A stretch of DNA of 64,000 bases from an uncultured Algibacter sp. (GTDB taxonomy: Bacteria; Bacteroidota; Bacteroidia; Flavobacteriales; Flavobacteriaceae), in assembly GCF_947487605.1 (NCBI RefSeq), contig NZ_CANKXK010000007.1, forward strand, positions 1 to 64,000. Reading direction: 5' to 3'. The number at the start of each line of letters is the position of its first letter. The stretch's first letter is position 1. The notes under the pieces were generated by a model. The model ran no database searches, was not told the origin of the DNA, and saw only the letters and a list, made by a program, of their open reading frames with translations. The translations under genes and the position numbers were made by a program. This document shows, one piece after another, positions 25,849-34,161 of the stretch.

Positions 25849-27489
25849 ATGGCAATAGTTGTAAACATGCCGCGTTTGAGCGACACGATGGAAGAAGGAA
25901 CCGTTGCTACTTGGTTAAAAAAAGTAGGAGATAAAATTGAAGAAGGTGATATTTTAGCTGAAATTGAAACAGATAAAGCCACCATGGAGTTTGAATCTTT
26001 TAACGAAGGAACGTTGCTTCATATTGGTGTTCAAGAAGGGGAAACCACAAAGGTTGATGAACTTTTAGCAATTATTGGTGATGAAGGTGAAGATATTTCT
26101 GGGATTTTAAATGGAGGTGGTAACGCTTCCGCGGAGGCTAAAGAAGAAACCGAAAGTTTAAATGAAGATACTGATGTCACTCTAAGCGCAGTCGAAGAGT
26201 CTCAAACAGAAACTGCACAAGAATTACCAGAAGGCGTTATAGTAGTTACCATGCCACGTTTAAGTGATACCATGGAAGAAGGAACTGTAGCAACTTGGTT
26301 AAAGAAAGTTGGAGATACGGTTGAAGAAGGTGATATTCTTGCAGAAATAGAAACGGATAAAGCGACTATGGAATTTGAATCATTCCAATCTGGGACGCTA
26401 TTAGAAATAGGATTACAAGAAGGAGAATCTGCAAAAGTAGATTCGCTTTTAGCTATTATTGGTCCTGCGGGAACTGATGTTTCGGGTGTTGCGGCAAACT
26501 TTTCAGCAGCATCTGCACCAGCTAAAAAAGAAGACGCTCCTAAAGTTGAGGCTAAGGCTCCAAGTAAAGCGCCTGCTGTTACTTCGAGCGCAGTCGAGAA
26601 GTCTCAAAAACCTATACCAACGCCTGTTACTGAAAACGGACGTTTATATGTATCGCCTCTAGCCAAAAAACTAGCAGAAGAAAAAGGCATCAACTTAACT
26701 AAAGTTCAAGGTTCTGGAGAAAACGGACGTATTGTTAAGCGCGATATAGAAAATTATGAGCCAGCTGCTGGAGCGGCATCGGTTGGTAAATTTGTACCAA
26801 CTGGTCAGGAAGATTTTGATGATGTTGATAATTCACAAATGCGTAAGGCTATTGCAAAAGCATTAACAAATTCTAAATTTACTGCGCCACATTATTATTT
26901 AAGTGTTGAGTTTGATATGGAAAATGCTATGGCATTCCGTGCACAATTCAATTCGATTCCAGATACTAAAATTTCTTATAATGATATTGTTGTTAAAGCT
27001 TGTGCTTTAGCATTAAAACAACATCCGCAAGTAAACTCACAATGGTTTGCAGATAAAATGCGTTTAAATAACCATGTGCATATTGGAGTAGCTGTTGCGG
27101 TTCCTGATGGTTTGGTTGTGCCTGTTGTACGTTTTGCTAATGAGCAAAGTTTGCCTCAAATAGGTGCTGAAGTTAAAGAGCTAGCTGGTAAAGCTAGAAA
27201 CAAAAAATTAACTCCTGACGAAATGCAGGGTAGTACTTTTACAGTATCTAATTTAGGTATGTTTGGTATAGATACGTTTACTTCTATTATTAATCAACCT
27301 AATTCGGCAATACTTTCTGTTGGAAATATTGTTGAAAAACCAGTGGTTAAAAACGGTCAAATTGTTGTTGGTCATACCATGAAATTGTCATTAGCTTGTG
27401 ACCACAGAACAGTAGATGGTGCAACAGGAGCACAATTCCTTCAAACATTAAAAGGGTATATTGAGAATCCTGTAACGATGTTAGTGTAA
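25849..27489 (+). CDS. pdhC: Pyruvate dehydrogenase E2, dihydrolipoyl acetyltransferase with two lipoyl domains
   Basis: A 546-residue core subunit of the pyruvate dehydrogenase complex. It has two nearly identical lipoyl domains with target lysines Lys43 and Lys171, both in ETDKATMEFES. A linker leads to the E1/E3-binding domain (about 265-305; YVSPLAKKLAEEKG, GSGENGRIVKRDI) and then to the catalytic domain with His519 and Asp523 in DHRTVDG. Both Ala/Lys/Pro linkers contain V-T-x-S-A-V-E-x-S-Q (110-119 and 244-253), encoded by DNA that matches a flavobacterial REP sequence. A REP-like hairpin and a terminator follow. Confidence 0.95.
   Translation: MAIVVNMPRLSDTMEEGTVATWLKKVGDKIEEGDILAEIETDKATMEFESFNEGTLLHIGVQEGETTKVDELLAIIGDEGEDISGILNGGGNASAEAKEETESLNEDTDVTLSAVEESQTETAQELPEGVIVVTMPRLSDTMEEGTVATWLKKVGDTVEEGDILAEIETDKATMEFESFQSGTLLEIGLQEGESAKVDSLLAIIGPAGTDVSGVAANFSAASAPAKKEDAPKVEAKAPSKAPAVTSSAVEKSQKPIPTPVTENGRLYVSPLAKKLAEEKGINLTKVQGSGENGRIVKRDIENYEPAAGAASVGKFVPTGQEDFDDVDNSQMRKAIAKALTNSKFTAPHYYLSVEFDMENAMAFRAQFNSIPDTKISYNDIVVKACALALKQHPQVNSQWFADKMRLNNHVHIGVAVAVPDGLVVPVVRFANEQSLPQIGAEVKELAGKARNKKLTPDEMQGSTFTVSNLGMFGIDTFTSIINQPNSAILSVGNIVEKPVVKNGQIVVGHTMKLSLACDHRTVDGATGAQFLQTLKGYIENPVTMLV
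26175..26206 (+). repeat. REP-like sequence inside pdhC, linker 1
   Basis: TGTCACTCTAAGCGCAGTCG and the following AAGAGTCTCA resemble the REP unit 'TGTCACTTCGAGCGCAGTCGAGAAGTCTCA' and are translated in frame as residues 110-119. Confidence 0.6.
26577..26607 (+). repeat. REP-like sequence inside pdhC, linker 2
   Basis: ACTTCGAGCGCAGTCGAGAA then GTCTCA is an almost exact copy of the same REP unit, read in the same frame as in linker 1 (residues 244-253). Confidence 0.65.
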
Positions 27490-27498
27490 TAAATTGTT

Positions 27499-27530
27499 TT
27501 GTCATCCTGAACTTGTTTCAGGATCTCATC
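27499..27530. repeat. REP-like hairpin after pdhC
   Basis: ATCCTGAA (27504-27511) and TTCAGGAT (27517-27524) form a perfect hairpin within GTCATCCTGAACTTGTTTCA, a very common bacterial REP unit. It lies between the pdhC stop and its terminator. Confidence 0.65.
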
Positions 27531-27541
27531 ATATAAAAACT

Positions 27542-27577
27542 AAAACCTGTTTCATTTAATTGAAACAGGTTTTTTTA
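27542..27577. terminator. Terminator between pdhC and the receptor gene
   Basis: AAACCTGTTTCA (27543-27554) pairs with TGAAACAGGTTT (27561-27572), followed by four more T on the plus strand. It lies between two convergent genes and could also stop the receptor transcript. Confidence 0.88.
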
Positions 27578-27594
27578 TGAATTTAAATGAAATT

Positions 27595-30006
27595 TTAATT
27601 TACCCTACGTCGTTCTTCCTCCGAGCCTGTTTCACGTTTTCTAGCAGATTTTAACTTGCTATTTCCAAAGTTATGTGTATAAGAAAGCATATAAGAACGA
27701 TATAAAAATTTAAAATTGCTTTCGAACTTAATATTTTCTTCAGGTAGATCAGTTGATCTTCTTATTTCATAAGTATTAAATACATCGTTAAGCGCAAACT
27801 TTAAAGAACCATTATCGCCTATTTTTTTTTGAACACCTAAATTCACTCTGTATATTTCTTTGCTTTTTGCAGTGCCAGAAATACTTGGCCCTATATAAAG
27901 TGTTGTGATCTCACCTGAAAATGTATCCGATATTTTAAAAGAACTGTTTGTGTTCATCCTTAAATATCCTTGAGATAATTTGGAAGGTACATTTGTAAAA
28001 GTAGCTTTGGTTTTTTGGTTTATATAAATAAAGCTGTTTTGCATGCGCCACCAACTACTTATTTTTAAAGGAAAACCTAGTGTTGCAGAAAATGTTTTAG
28101 TGTAATCTAGGTTTTCTGACCGAAGAATAAATAAATCTAAATCTTCATCAAAACTTCTTTGAAAACGTGCTATTGAAGATTCCTCATCAGTATATTGAAA
28201 TGACATTATGTAAGATTTGTAATTAATGTCATATTTAACAGAATTAGAGATCCCTGGTTGTAATGCTGCATTTCCTATGGTAATAGTAGTTGGATCCCAT
28301 AATATTTGAAAAGGAGCTTGTTCATCAAAAGTGGGTCTGGTAATTCTTTTGGTGTAGGATAGATTCATGTTAAAATCGTCTGTAAATTTTCTTTGAAAAA
28401 ATAAACTTGGAAACCACAGACCATATTTTCTATCAACCACTTTGCCTTGAGTATTGGTTTCAAGTTGGGAGTCTGTATATTCATACCGCAGACCAATTTT
28501 AGAACTCCATTTTTTGTTAATGGTATAATCTAATGCAAAATATGAAGCTAGAATACTTTCCTTTAAATTACTTTTATTTGTGAATGCGGGATCGAATGTC
28601 CATGCATTGTTAATAAATTCCTCTAAAGAAACATTATTGTCAAAAGTAGCATTGGTTGCTTTTAACCCCGTTTCTAATTTTAATTTTTCATCAATTTTAT
28701 TATTGTAATCAAATTTTCCAACTATAGTTTTAATAGGGGTTATTTTTTCAGTTCTTAGAAGTTCATTGTTTATTAAAATGTCATTTTCATCATAAAAAGT
28801 GTTGTTGTATTTAATGGGGTTATTGTCTTTATAATATAAATAATCTAAATTTAAGACAATAAATTTCTCTGGTTGAAAATCATGTTTTAGGTTGAGATTC
28901 ACACCATAATGTTTCCATTGATTCAATTCATCAAGTATTAGTTCTACAGAAGAAATAGGAGTAGTGCTTTCGGTGGTATTACTGCTGGTAATGGCATCCA
29001 TAGACCATTTATTATCATATCCATTTAGTAAAACACCAACAATGGTTTTGTCGGATACTTGATAATCGAGTCCAAACCTATAATTGTGTACAATTCGTTC
29101 GGGATCTCTATCGGATATTATTGCAGTGTTAATAATGGCGTTGTTATCTGGGTATTCGTTGTTAAATTGAAAAAGGTGTTTGGTGGTTCTTAAGGAATAC
29201 GAATAATTACCATAAAGGTTTATTTTATTATTCCGATAATTAAAATTAATATTATTGGAGGTTATTTCACCGTTGCCCAGTCCTGCTGAAAGTGAATAAG
29301 CTCCATTTAAACCAATATCTGTTTTTTCTTTCATAACTATATTGATGAAGCCCGCATTTCCTTCGGCATCAAAATTAGCAGGAGGTGTGGTAATTAATTC
29401 TATAGATTCTATATTATTGGCACTTAAACCGTCTAATAGCTGAACTAACGCAGATGTGGGGACATAGCTTGTTTTTCCGTTAATCATAACCACAACACCA
29501 TCCTTTCCTACCAAAGAAATGCTACCATTTCCTCTATCTACATTAACACCCGGTGAGCTTTCCAATACTTCTAATGCAGTGCCTCCAGCCGAAACAATAC
29601 TGCTTTCTACGTTAATAACCATTCGGTCAACTTTTTGCTGATATAAAGGTTTGGTAGCTTCTACTAAAACTTCATCTAGTTGTTCGCCTTCATTTAAAAA
29701 TAGAGTCTCAGTTATATAATTTTTGCTTAAAGCAAATGGTTTGGAATAAACGGTTTGGTAACCAACAGAACTGCACATAATTAGGTAATTGCCTTTAGAT
29801 GCGTTTTCTATTATGTATGTTCCGTTCTCTTTACTAATAGTCCCTTTTGCTAAGGTAGAATCTGTAGCTTTTAATAACAAAATATTGACATAAGGGACGC
29901 CTTGGTTGTTAGAGTCGTTAACCAATCCAGAAATAGAGTATGTGTTTTGAGCAAATACATGAAATGAAAATGAAAGGGTAAAAACGAATAAAATAAGACG
30001 TTTCAT
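27595..30006 (-). CDS. Outer-membrane beta-barrel receptor with carboxypeptidase-like N-terminal domain
   Basis: An 803-residue outer-membrane protein of the TonB-dependent receptor type. A signal peptide (LILFVFTLSFSFHVFA) is followed by a carboxypeptidase-regulatory-like domain (about 22-105; YSISGLVNDSNNQGVPYVNI). A plug-like region (about 120-225) contains VESSPGVNVDR-type and IESIELITTPPANFDAEG segments. A long beta-strand-rich barrel fills the remainder. The C-terminus ends in a charged Arg/Glu tail rather than an aromatic residue. The substrate is unknown, and no SusD partner is beside it, which argues against a polysaccharide utilisation locus. Confidence 0.88.
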   Translation of the reverse strand: MKRLILFVFTLSFSFHVFAQNTYSISGLVNDSNNQGVPYVNILLLKATDSTLAKGTISKENGTYIIENASKGNYLIMCSSVGYQTVYSKPFALSKNYITETLFLNEGEQLDEVLVEATKPLYQQKVDRMVINVESSIVSAGGTALEVLESSPGVNVDRGNGSISLVGKDGVVVMINGKTSYVPTSALVQLLDGLSANNIESIELITTPPANFDAEGNAGFINIVMKEKTDIGLNGAYSLSAGLGNGEITSNNINFNYRNNKINLYGNYSYSLRTTKHLFQFNNEYPDNNAIINTAIISDRDPERIVHNYRFGLDYQVSDKTIVGVLLNGYDNKWSMDAITSSNTTESTTPISSVELILDELNQWKHYGVNLNLKHDFQPEKFIVLNLDYLYYKDNNPIKYNNTFYDENDILINNELLRTEKITPIKTIVGKFDYNNKIDEKLKLETGLKATNATFDNNVSLEEFINNAWTFDPAFTNKSNLKESILASYFALDYTINKKWSSKIGLRYEYTDSQLETNTQGKVVDRKYGLWFPSLFFQRKFTDDFNMNLSYTKRITRPTFDEQAPFQILWDPTTITIGNAALQPGISNSVKYDINYKSYIMSFQYTDEESSIARFQRSFDEDLDLFILRSENLDYTKTFSATLGFPLKISSWWRMQNSFIYINQKTKATFTNVPSKLSQGYLRMNTNSSFKISDTFSGEITTLYIGPSISGTAKSKEIYRVNLGVQKKIGDNGSLKFALNDVFNTYEIRRSTDLPEENIKFESNFKFLYRSYMLSYTHNFGNSKLKSARKRETGSEEERRRVN

Positions 30007-30146
30007 ATTGGTTTTAGTTTAGTTGGAAGGCTAATAAAATGTTTAAGCTAGATGTGATGGTACCACCAAGGTAGGAATTAATAAGTAAATTAGAAGTTAA
30101 ATGTTTTATAAAGTAGATTTCTGTATCTTTAATTTTTTAAAATTTT

Positions 30147-31079
30147 ATGATGAGATTATTAGGTTTTTTAGTGTTTACTACACTGTTAGCTTGTGGTTCC
30201 AAGAAAGTTGTTGTTGTAAAGGAAAACGTTAAAGCTAATTTAGAATATTTAGCTTCCGATGCATTAGAAGGTAGAAATACAGGAACAAAAGGTATTGAAA
30301 AGGCAGCTGTTTTTATTGAGAACTATTTCAAGAAAAACAAGGTAGAACCCTATTTTGAAACCTATAGAGATACATTTAATATAGAAGATATTATAGGATA
30401 CAATGTGGTTGGATATATTGAGGGGAATGATGCCCAATTAAAAAACGAATTTGTGATCCTTGGTGCGCATTACGATCATATTGGCACTATAAAAGCGGTA
30501 AATGGAGATAGTATTGCTAATGGTGCTAATGATGATGCTTCTGGAACAGTAGCGGTTATGGAATGGGCTAACTATTTTGCTAAAACAAAAAGTAATAAGC
30601 GAAGTATGTTATTTACGCTGTATTCTGCAGAAGAAATGGGCTTGAAAGGTTCAGAGCATCTTGCAAAACGTTTAAAAGAAAAAGGTATTGATCTATATAC
30701 CATGATTAATTTTGAAATGATTGGTGTTCCTAGAGCTAAAAACGAGATTATGGCTTACATGTCTGGTTACGAAAAATCAAATATGGCTAAAAAACTTAAT
30801 AGTTACATAGGTTCAGAAAATATAGGCTTCTTTCCAAAGGCAAAATCTTTCAACTTGTTTATGCGTTCAGACAATTATCCTTTTTACAATGAATTTAAGG
30901 TGCCAGCACATGCCATTTCTACATTCGATTTTACTAATTTTGAGTATTATCATCATGTAGATGATGAGGTTGATAAAATGGATTTTAATCACATGACTCA
31001 ATTTATTAATACAATGATTCCCGCTATTGAAGGTATGGTGAATTCAGCTTCAAAAGAAATTAAAATGAACAATGAGTAA
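30147..31079 (+). CDS. M28 family metallopeptidase, lipoprotein
   Basis: A 310-residue zinc aminopeptidase-like protein. The lipobox TTLLAC predicts lipidation at Cys16. Metal-ligand motifs in order: LGAHYDHIG (His, Asp), NGANDDASGTV (Asp), SAEEMGLKGS (catalytic Glu and ligand Glu), NFEMIG, and the late His in YYHHVDDEVD. It probably trims peptides at the cell surface. It overlaps the SDR gene by 8 nt and opens a run of six plus-strand genes with overlaps or gaps of a few bases. Confidence 0.93.
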   Translation: MMRLLGFLVFTTLLACGSKKVVVVKENVKANLEYLASDALEGRNTGTKGIEKAAVFIENYFKKNKVEPYFETYRDTFNIEDIIGYNVVGYIEGNDAQLKNEFVILGAHYDHIGTIKAVNGDSIANGANDDASGTVAVMEWANYFAKTKSNKRSMLFTLYSAEEMGLKGSEHLAKRLKEKGIDLYTMINFEMIGVPRAKNEIMAYMSGYEKSNMAKKLNSYIGSENIGFFPKAKSFNLFMRSDNYPFYNEFKVPAHAISTFDFTNFEYYHHVDDEVDKMDFNHMTQFINTMIPAIEGMVNSASKEIKMNNE

Positions 31080-31755
31080 ACACATCATAATTACAGGCAC
31101 AAGCAGAGGCATTGGTTTTGAATTGGTGCAGTTGTTTGCCAAATCAGGACATAAAGTATTGGCGCTTTCGCGGAATGAAACCCCTATTCAAAACTTAAAA
31201 TTAGAAAACGTGACTTGCTTTTCTTTTGATTTGAATGATAATGAAGCGTACAAAAAAGTTGAAGATTTTATAAAAACAGAATGGCAGCATGTTGATGTTT
31301 TAATCAATAATGCGGGAGCACTTCTAAATAAGCCATTTGCCGAAACTACCATTAAAGATTTTGAGAGTGTATATAAAACCAATGTTTATGGCGTTTCTGA
31401 ATTAACGCGAGTGGTATTGCCTTTTATGAAACCTAGCAGTCATGTACTTACCATAAGTTCTATGGGAGGCGTACAAGGTAGTATGAAGTTTCCTGGATTA
31501 GCAGCTTATAGTTCTAGTAAAGCGGCAGTAATTACATTAACGGAGTTGTTAGCAGAAGAATATAAAGATTCAGGGATATCATTTAATGTACTGGCTTTAG
31601 GAGCTGTACAAACCGAAATGTTAGAAGAAGCTTTTCCGGGATATGAAGCACCAACAACAGCTATAGAAATGGCTGAGTATATTTTTGATTTTTCTTTAAA
31701 TGGGAATAAATATTACAACGGAAAACTGCTGCAAGTTTCTAATTCTACGCCCTGA
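31072..31755 (+). CDS. Short-chain dehydrogenase/reductase
   Basis: A 227-residue classical SDR, an NAD(P)-dependent oxidoreductase. TGTSRGIGFELV (about residues 8-19) is the cofactor-binding glycine motif and NNAG follows near 80. The Tyr-Lys pair is in YSSSKAAV with an upstream SSM serine. The substrate cannot be predicted. It overlaps the preceding peptidase gene and is followed after 3 nt by the HAD phosphatase. Confidence 0.92.
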   Translation: MSKHIIITGTSRGIGFELVQLFAKSGHKVLALSRNETPIQNLKLENVTCFSFDLNDNEAYKKVEDFIKTEWQHVDVLINNAGALLNKPFAETTIKDFESVYKTNVYGVSELTRVVLPFMKPSSHVLTISSMGGVQGSMKFPGLAAYSSSKAAVITLTELLAEEYKDSGISFNVLALGAVQTEMLEEAFPGYEAPTTAIEMAEYIFDFSLNGNKYYNGKLLQVSNSTP

Positions 31756-31758
31756 TTT

Positions 31759-32394
31759 ATGAGTAAATACAAATGCATCATTTTTGATTGTGATGGTGTT
31801 TTAATTGATAGTGAATCTATAGCTATAAAGGTTTTAGTAGATATGGCTAATGATTTGGGTGCCTATATGGATTTTGAAGCGTCGCTTATTAGTTTAAAAG
31901 GAAAGGCACTTAATGTATGTATGGATGTAATTTCCAAGCGTATTAATAATCCATTACCAATTCACTTTGAACAAGATTACCGTATTAATACGTTTGAAGC
32001 ATTTCGTAAAAGTATTCAGCCTATAAAGGGCATTAAAGACGTTGTTGAAAATTTAGATATTCCATTTTGTGTCGCATCAAGCGGGCCAGAAAATAAAATA
32101 AGATTGAATCTTGAAATTACAGGCTTATTACCTTTTTTTGAAACTAATATTTTTAGTTGTTATGCCATCCAAAAATGGAAACCAGAACCTGATATTTTTC
32201 TTTGGGCAGCCAAAACCATGGGATTCAAACCAAACGAATGTTTAGTTATAGAAGATAGTGTGTCTGGGGTTAAAGCAGCAAAAGTAGGCGGTTTTGATGT
32301 TTTTGGTTATACAGAACACGATTATAATAATGAACTTGAAGCTTTAGCTACCAAGACATTTAATAGTATGGATTCACTTTTAGGGATGATTTGA
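31759..32394 (+). CDS. HAD-superfamily phosphatase, beta-phosphoglucomutase-like
   Basis: A 211-residue HAD hydrolase. Motif I is FDCDGVLIDSE (nucleophile Asp near residue 9), motif II is the Ser in VASSGPENK, motif III the Lys in KWKPEPDIF, and motif IV is VIEDSVSGVKAA. The alpha-helical cap after motif I is subclass IA, as in phosphoglucomutase-like and sugar-phosphate phosphatases. The substrate is unknown. It is co-transcribed with its neighbours, to judge from the short gaps. Confidence 0.92.
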   Translation: MSKYKCIIFDCDGVLIDSESIAIKVLVDMANDLGAYMDFEASLISLKGKALNVCMDVISKRINNPLPIHFEQDYRINTFEAFRKSIQPIKGIKDVVENLDIPFCVASSGPENKIRLNLEITGLLPFFETNIFSCYAIQKWKPEPDIFLWAAKTMGFKPNECLVIEDSVSGVKAAKVGGFDVFGYTEHDYNNELEALATKTFNSMDSLLGMI

Positions 32395-32478
32395 TTTTTG
32401 GACGAAGTTATTTTTTTTCTGACAAAGTCAAAGAAAAATCAAGTTTGTGTTTTCAATAAATCTACTATTTTAGCAGTA

Positions 32479-33087
32479 ATGGAAAACCAGCTTCAAGAAT
32501 ATATTCCAATAAACGCAATGCCTTCAGTTTTAAACCTTTTAGAGCACGAGAATCTTATTGTTAAAATAAAAAAGGAACGTAAAACACGTCATGGAGATTA
32601 TAAATCGCTCCCAAACGGGAAGCATCAAATCACAATTAATTCAAATTTAAATCCTTATCGGTTTTTAATCACTTTAATTCATGAAATTGCTCATTTTGAG
32701 TCTTATAAAACCTATGGTAGGTTTATAAAACCTCATGGTGTAGAGTGGAAGCTCACATTTCAGCATTTAATGTTGCCTTTTATAAATCCAGAAATATTTC
32801 CAAACAATATATTACCATTGCTAGCAAGACACTTTAAAAACCCAAAGGCAAGTAGTGATACAGATACTAATTTAGCATTAGCTTTAAAACAATTTGATGA
32901 ACCTAATGATAAGACTTATATTTATCAAATACCATTTGAAGGTATTTTTAAATTGTACAATGGCAAAGTATTTAAAATGGGAAAAAAAAGAGTTAAGCGT
33001 TATGAATGTATTGAGGTTAAAACAGGAAGGCTATATTTGTTTAACCCCAATGCTGAGGTAGAATTGATAAACTATAAAAATGAATAA
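32479..33087 (+). CDS. SprT-like zinc metallopeptidase domain protein
   Basis: A 202-residue protein with the zinc motif HEIAH (His68-His72) in a SprT-like domain. Proteins of this fold include Spartan-type proteases acting on DNA-protein crosslinks, but the function of the bacterial versions is poorly known. The ATG at 32479 is used. An upstream in-frame TTG at 32398 would add 27 residues that look non-coding. It overlaps the guanylyltransferase start by 8 nt. The C-terminal part, with RYECIEVKTGRLYLFNPNAEV, has no zinc-ribbon cysteines. Confidence 0.87.
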   Translation: MENQLQEYIPINAMPSVLNLLEHENLIVKIKKERKTRHGDYKSLPNGKHQITINSNLNPYRFLITLIHEIAHFESYKTYGRFIKPHGVEWKLTFQHLMLPFINPEIFPNNILPLLARHFKNPKASSDTDTNLALALKQFDEPNDKTYIYQIPFEGIFKLYNGKVFKMGKKRVKRYECIEVKTGRLYLFNPNAEVELINYKNE

Positions 33088-34159
33088 AAATTATTACGCC
33101 ATATTAATGGCAGGAGGTGTAGGGTCTAGATTTTGGCCAGTAAGTACAAAAGATTTCCCTAAGCAGTTTCATGATATGTTAGGAACTGGCGACACCCTAA
33201 TACAAAAAACGTTTCAGCGTTTAGCAGATTTAATTCCAAAAGAAAATATTTTTATTTTAACTAATGAGCGTTACAATAATTTGGTTTTAGAACAATTGCC
33301 CGAAGTAGAACAACGACAAGTAGTTTTAGAACCTGCAATGCGAAATACAGCGCCTTGTATTTTGTATGCATCATTAAAAATTCAAAAGGAAAATCCTGAT
33401 GCTATTATGATTGTAGCACCTAGTGATCATTGGATTGAAGATGAAAAAGCATTTTCAAAAAATGTACAGCAAGCTTTCAATTTTTGTTCAGCGCATAATG
33501 CACTTATGACTTTAGGCATTCAGCCTACATTTCCAAATACAGGCTATGGTTATATCGAATTTGATAAATCAAATTCTTCAAGCATTAAGCCAGTAAATCA
33601 ATTTAGAGAAAAACCAGATTACGAAACAGCAAAAGAGTTTATTGCTCAAGGTAATTTTTTATGGAACGCAGGAATTTTTATGTGGAGTGTAAAAAGTGTG
33701 GTTGAAGCTTTTCAGAATAACCAACCTAAATTATATAGGCTATTTGAAAATGGTATTTCGGTTTACAACACTGATTTTGAAGACGATTTTATAAGAGATA
33801 ATTACCCAAAAGCAGAAAATATTTCGGTGGATTATGCCATCATGGAAAAATCAACTAATGTTTATGTGATTGCTGCTGAATTTGATTGGAATGATTTAGG
33901 AACTTGGGGTAGTTTATATGATAAATTAGACAAGGATGCATCGGGGAATGCTGTTGTAAATTCGAGAACATTAGTAGAAGATGCTTCAGGGAATATGATA
34001 AGAACTAAAGACGATAAAATAGTAGTAGTTGATGGCTTGAGTGATTATATTATTGTTGATAAAGACGAAGTTTTACTTATCTTTCCTAAGTCAAAGGAAC
34101 AAGATATTAAGAAAACACTCCAGCAAGTTAAAGACAAGTTTGGAGAGCAATACAGCTAA
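33080..34159 (+). CDS. manC: Mannose-1-phosphate guanylyltransferase
   Basis: A 359-residue nucleotidyltransferase that makes GDP-mannose from mannose-1-phosphate and GTP, for surface polysaccharide and glycoprotein sugars. The signature LMAGGVGSRFWPVS (about 9-22) with KQF after it, the VAPSDHW motif and FREKPDYETA are typical. There is only the short C-terminal left-handed helix region and no phosphomannose isomerase domain. It is translationally coupled to the preceding gene by overlap. Confidence 0.94.
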   Translation: MNKNYYAILMAGGVGSRFWPVSTKDFPKQFHDMLGTGDTLIQKTFQRLADLIPKENIFILTNERYNNLVLEQLPEVEQRQVVLEPAMRNTAPCILYASLKIQKENPDAIMIVAPSDHWIEDEKAFSKNVQQAFNFCSAHNALMTLGIQPTFPNTGYGYIEFDKSNSSSIKPVNQFREKPDYETAKEFIAQGNFLWNAGIFMWSVKSVVEAFQNNQPKLYRLFENGISVYNTDFEDDFIRDNYPKAENISVDYAIMEKSTNVYVIAAEFDWNDLGTWGSLYDKLDKDASGNAVVNSRTLVEDASGNMIRTKDDKIVVVDGLSDYIIVDKDEVLLIFPKSKEQDIKKTLQQVKDKFGEQYS

Positions 34160-34161
34160 TT

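Noticed and set aside
27595-30006. SusC-type receptor of a polysaccharide utilisation locus
   Set aside because: No SusD-like, glycoside hydrolase or regulator genes are next to it, so there is no support for a utilisation locus.
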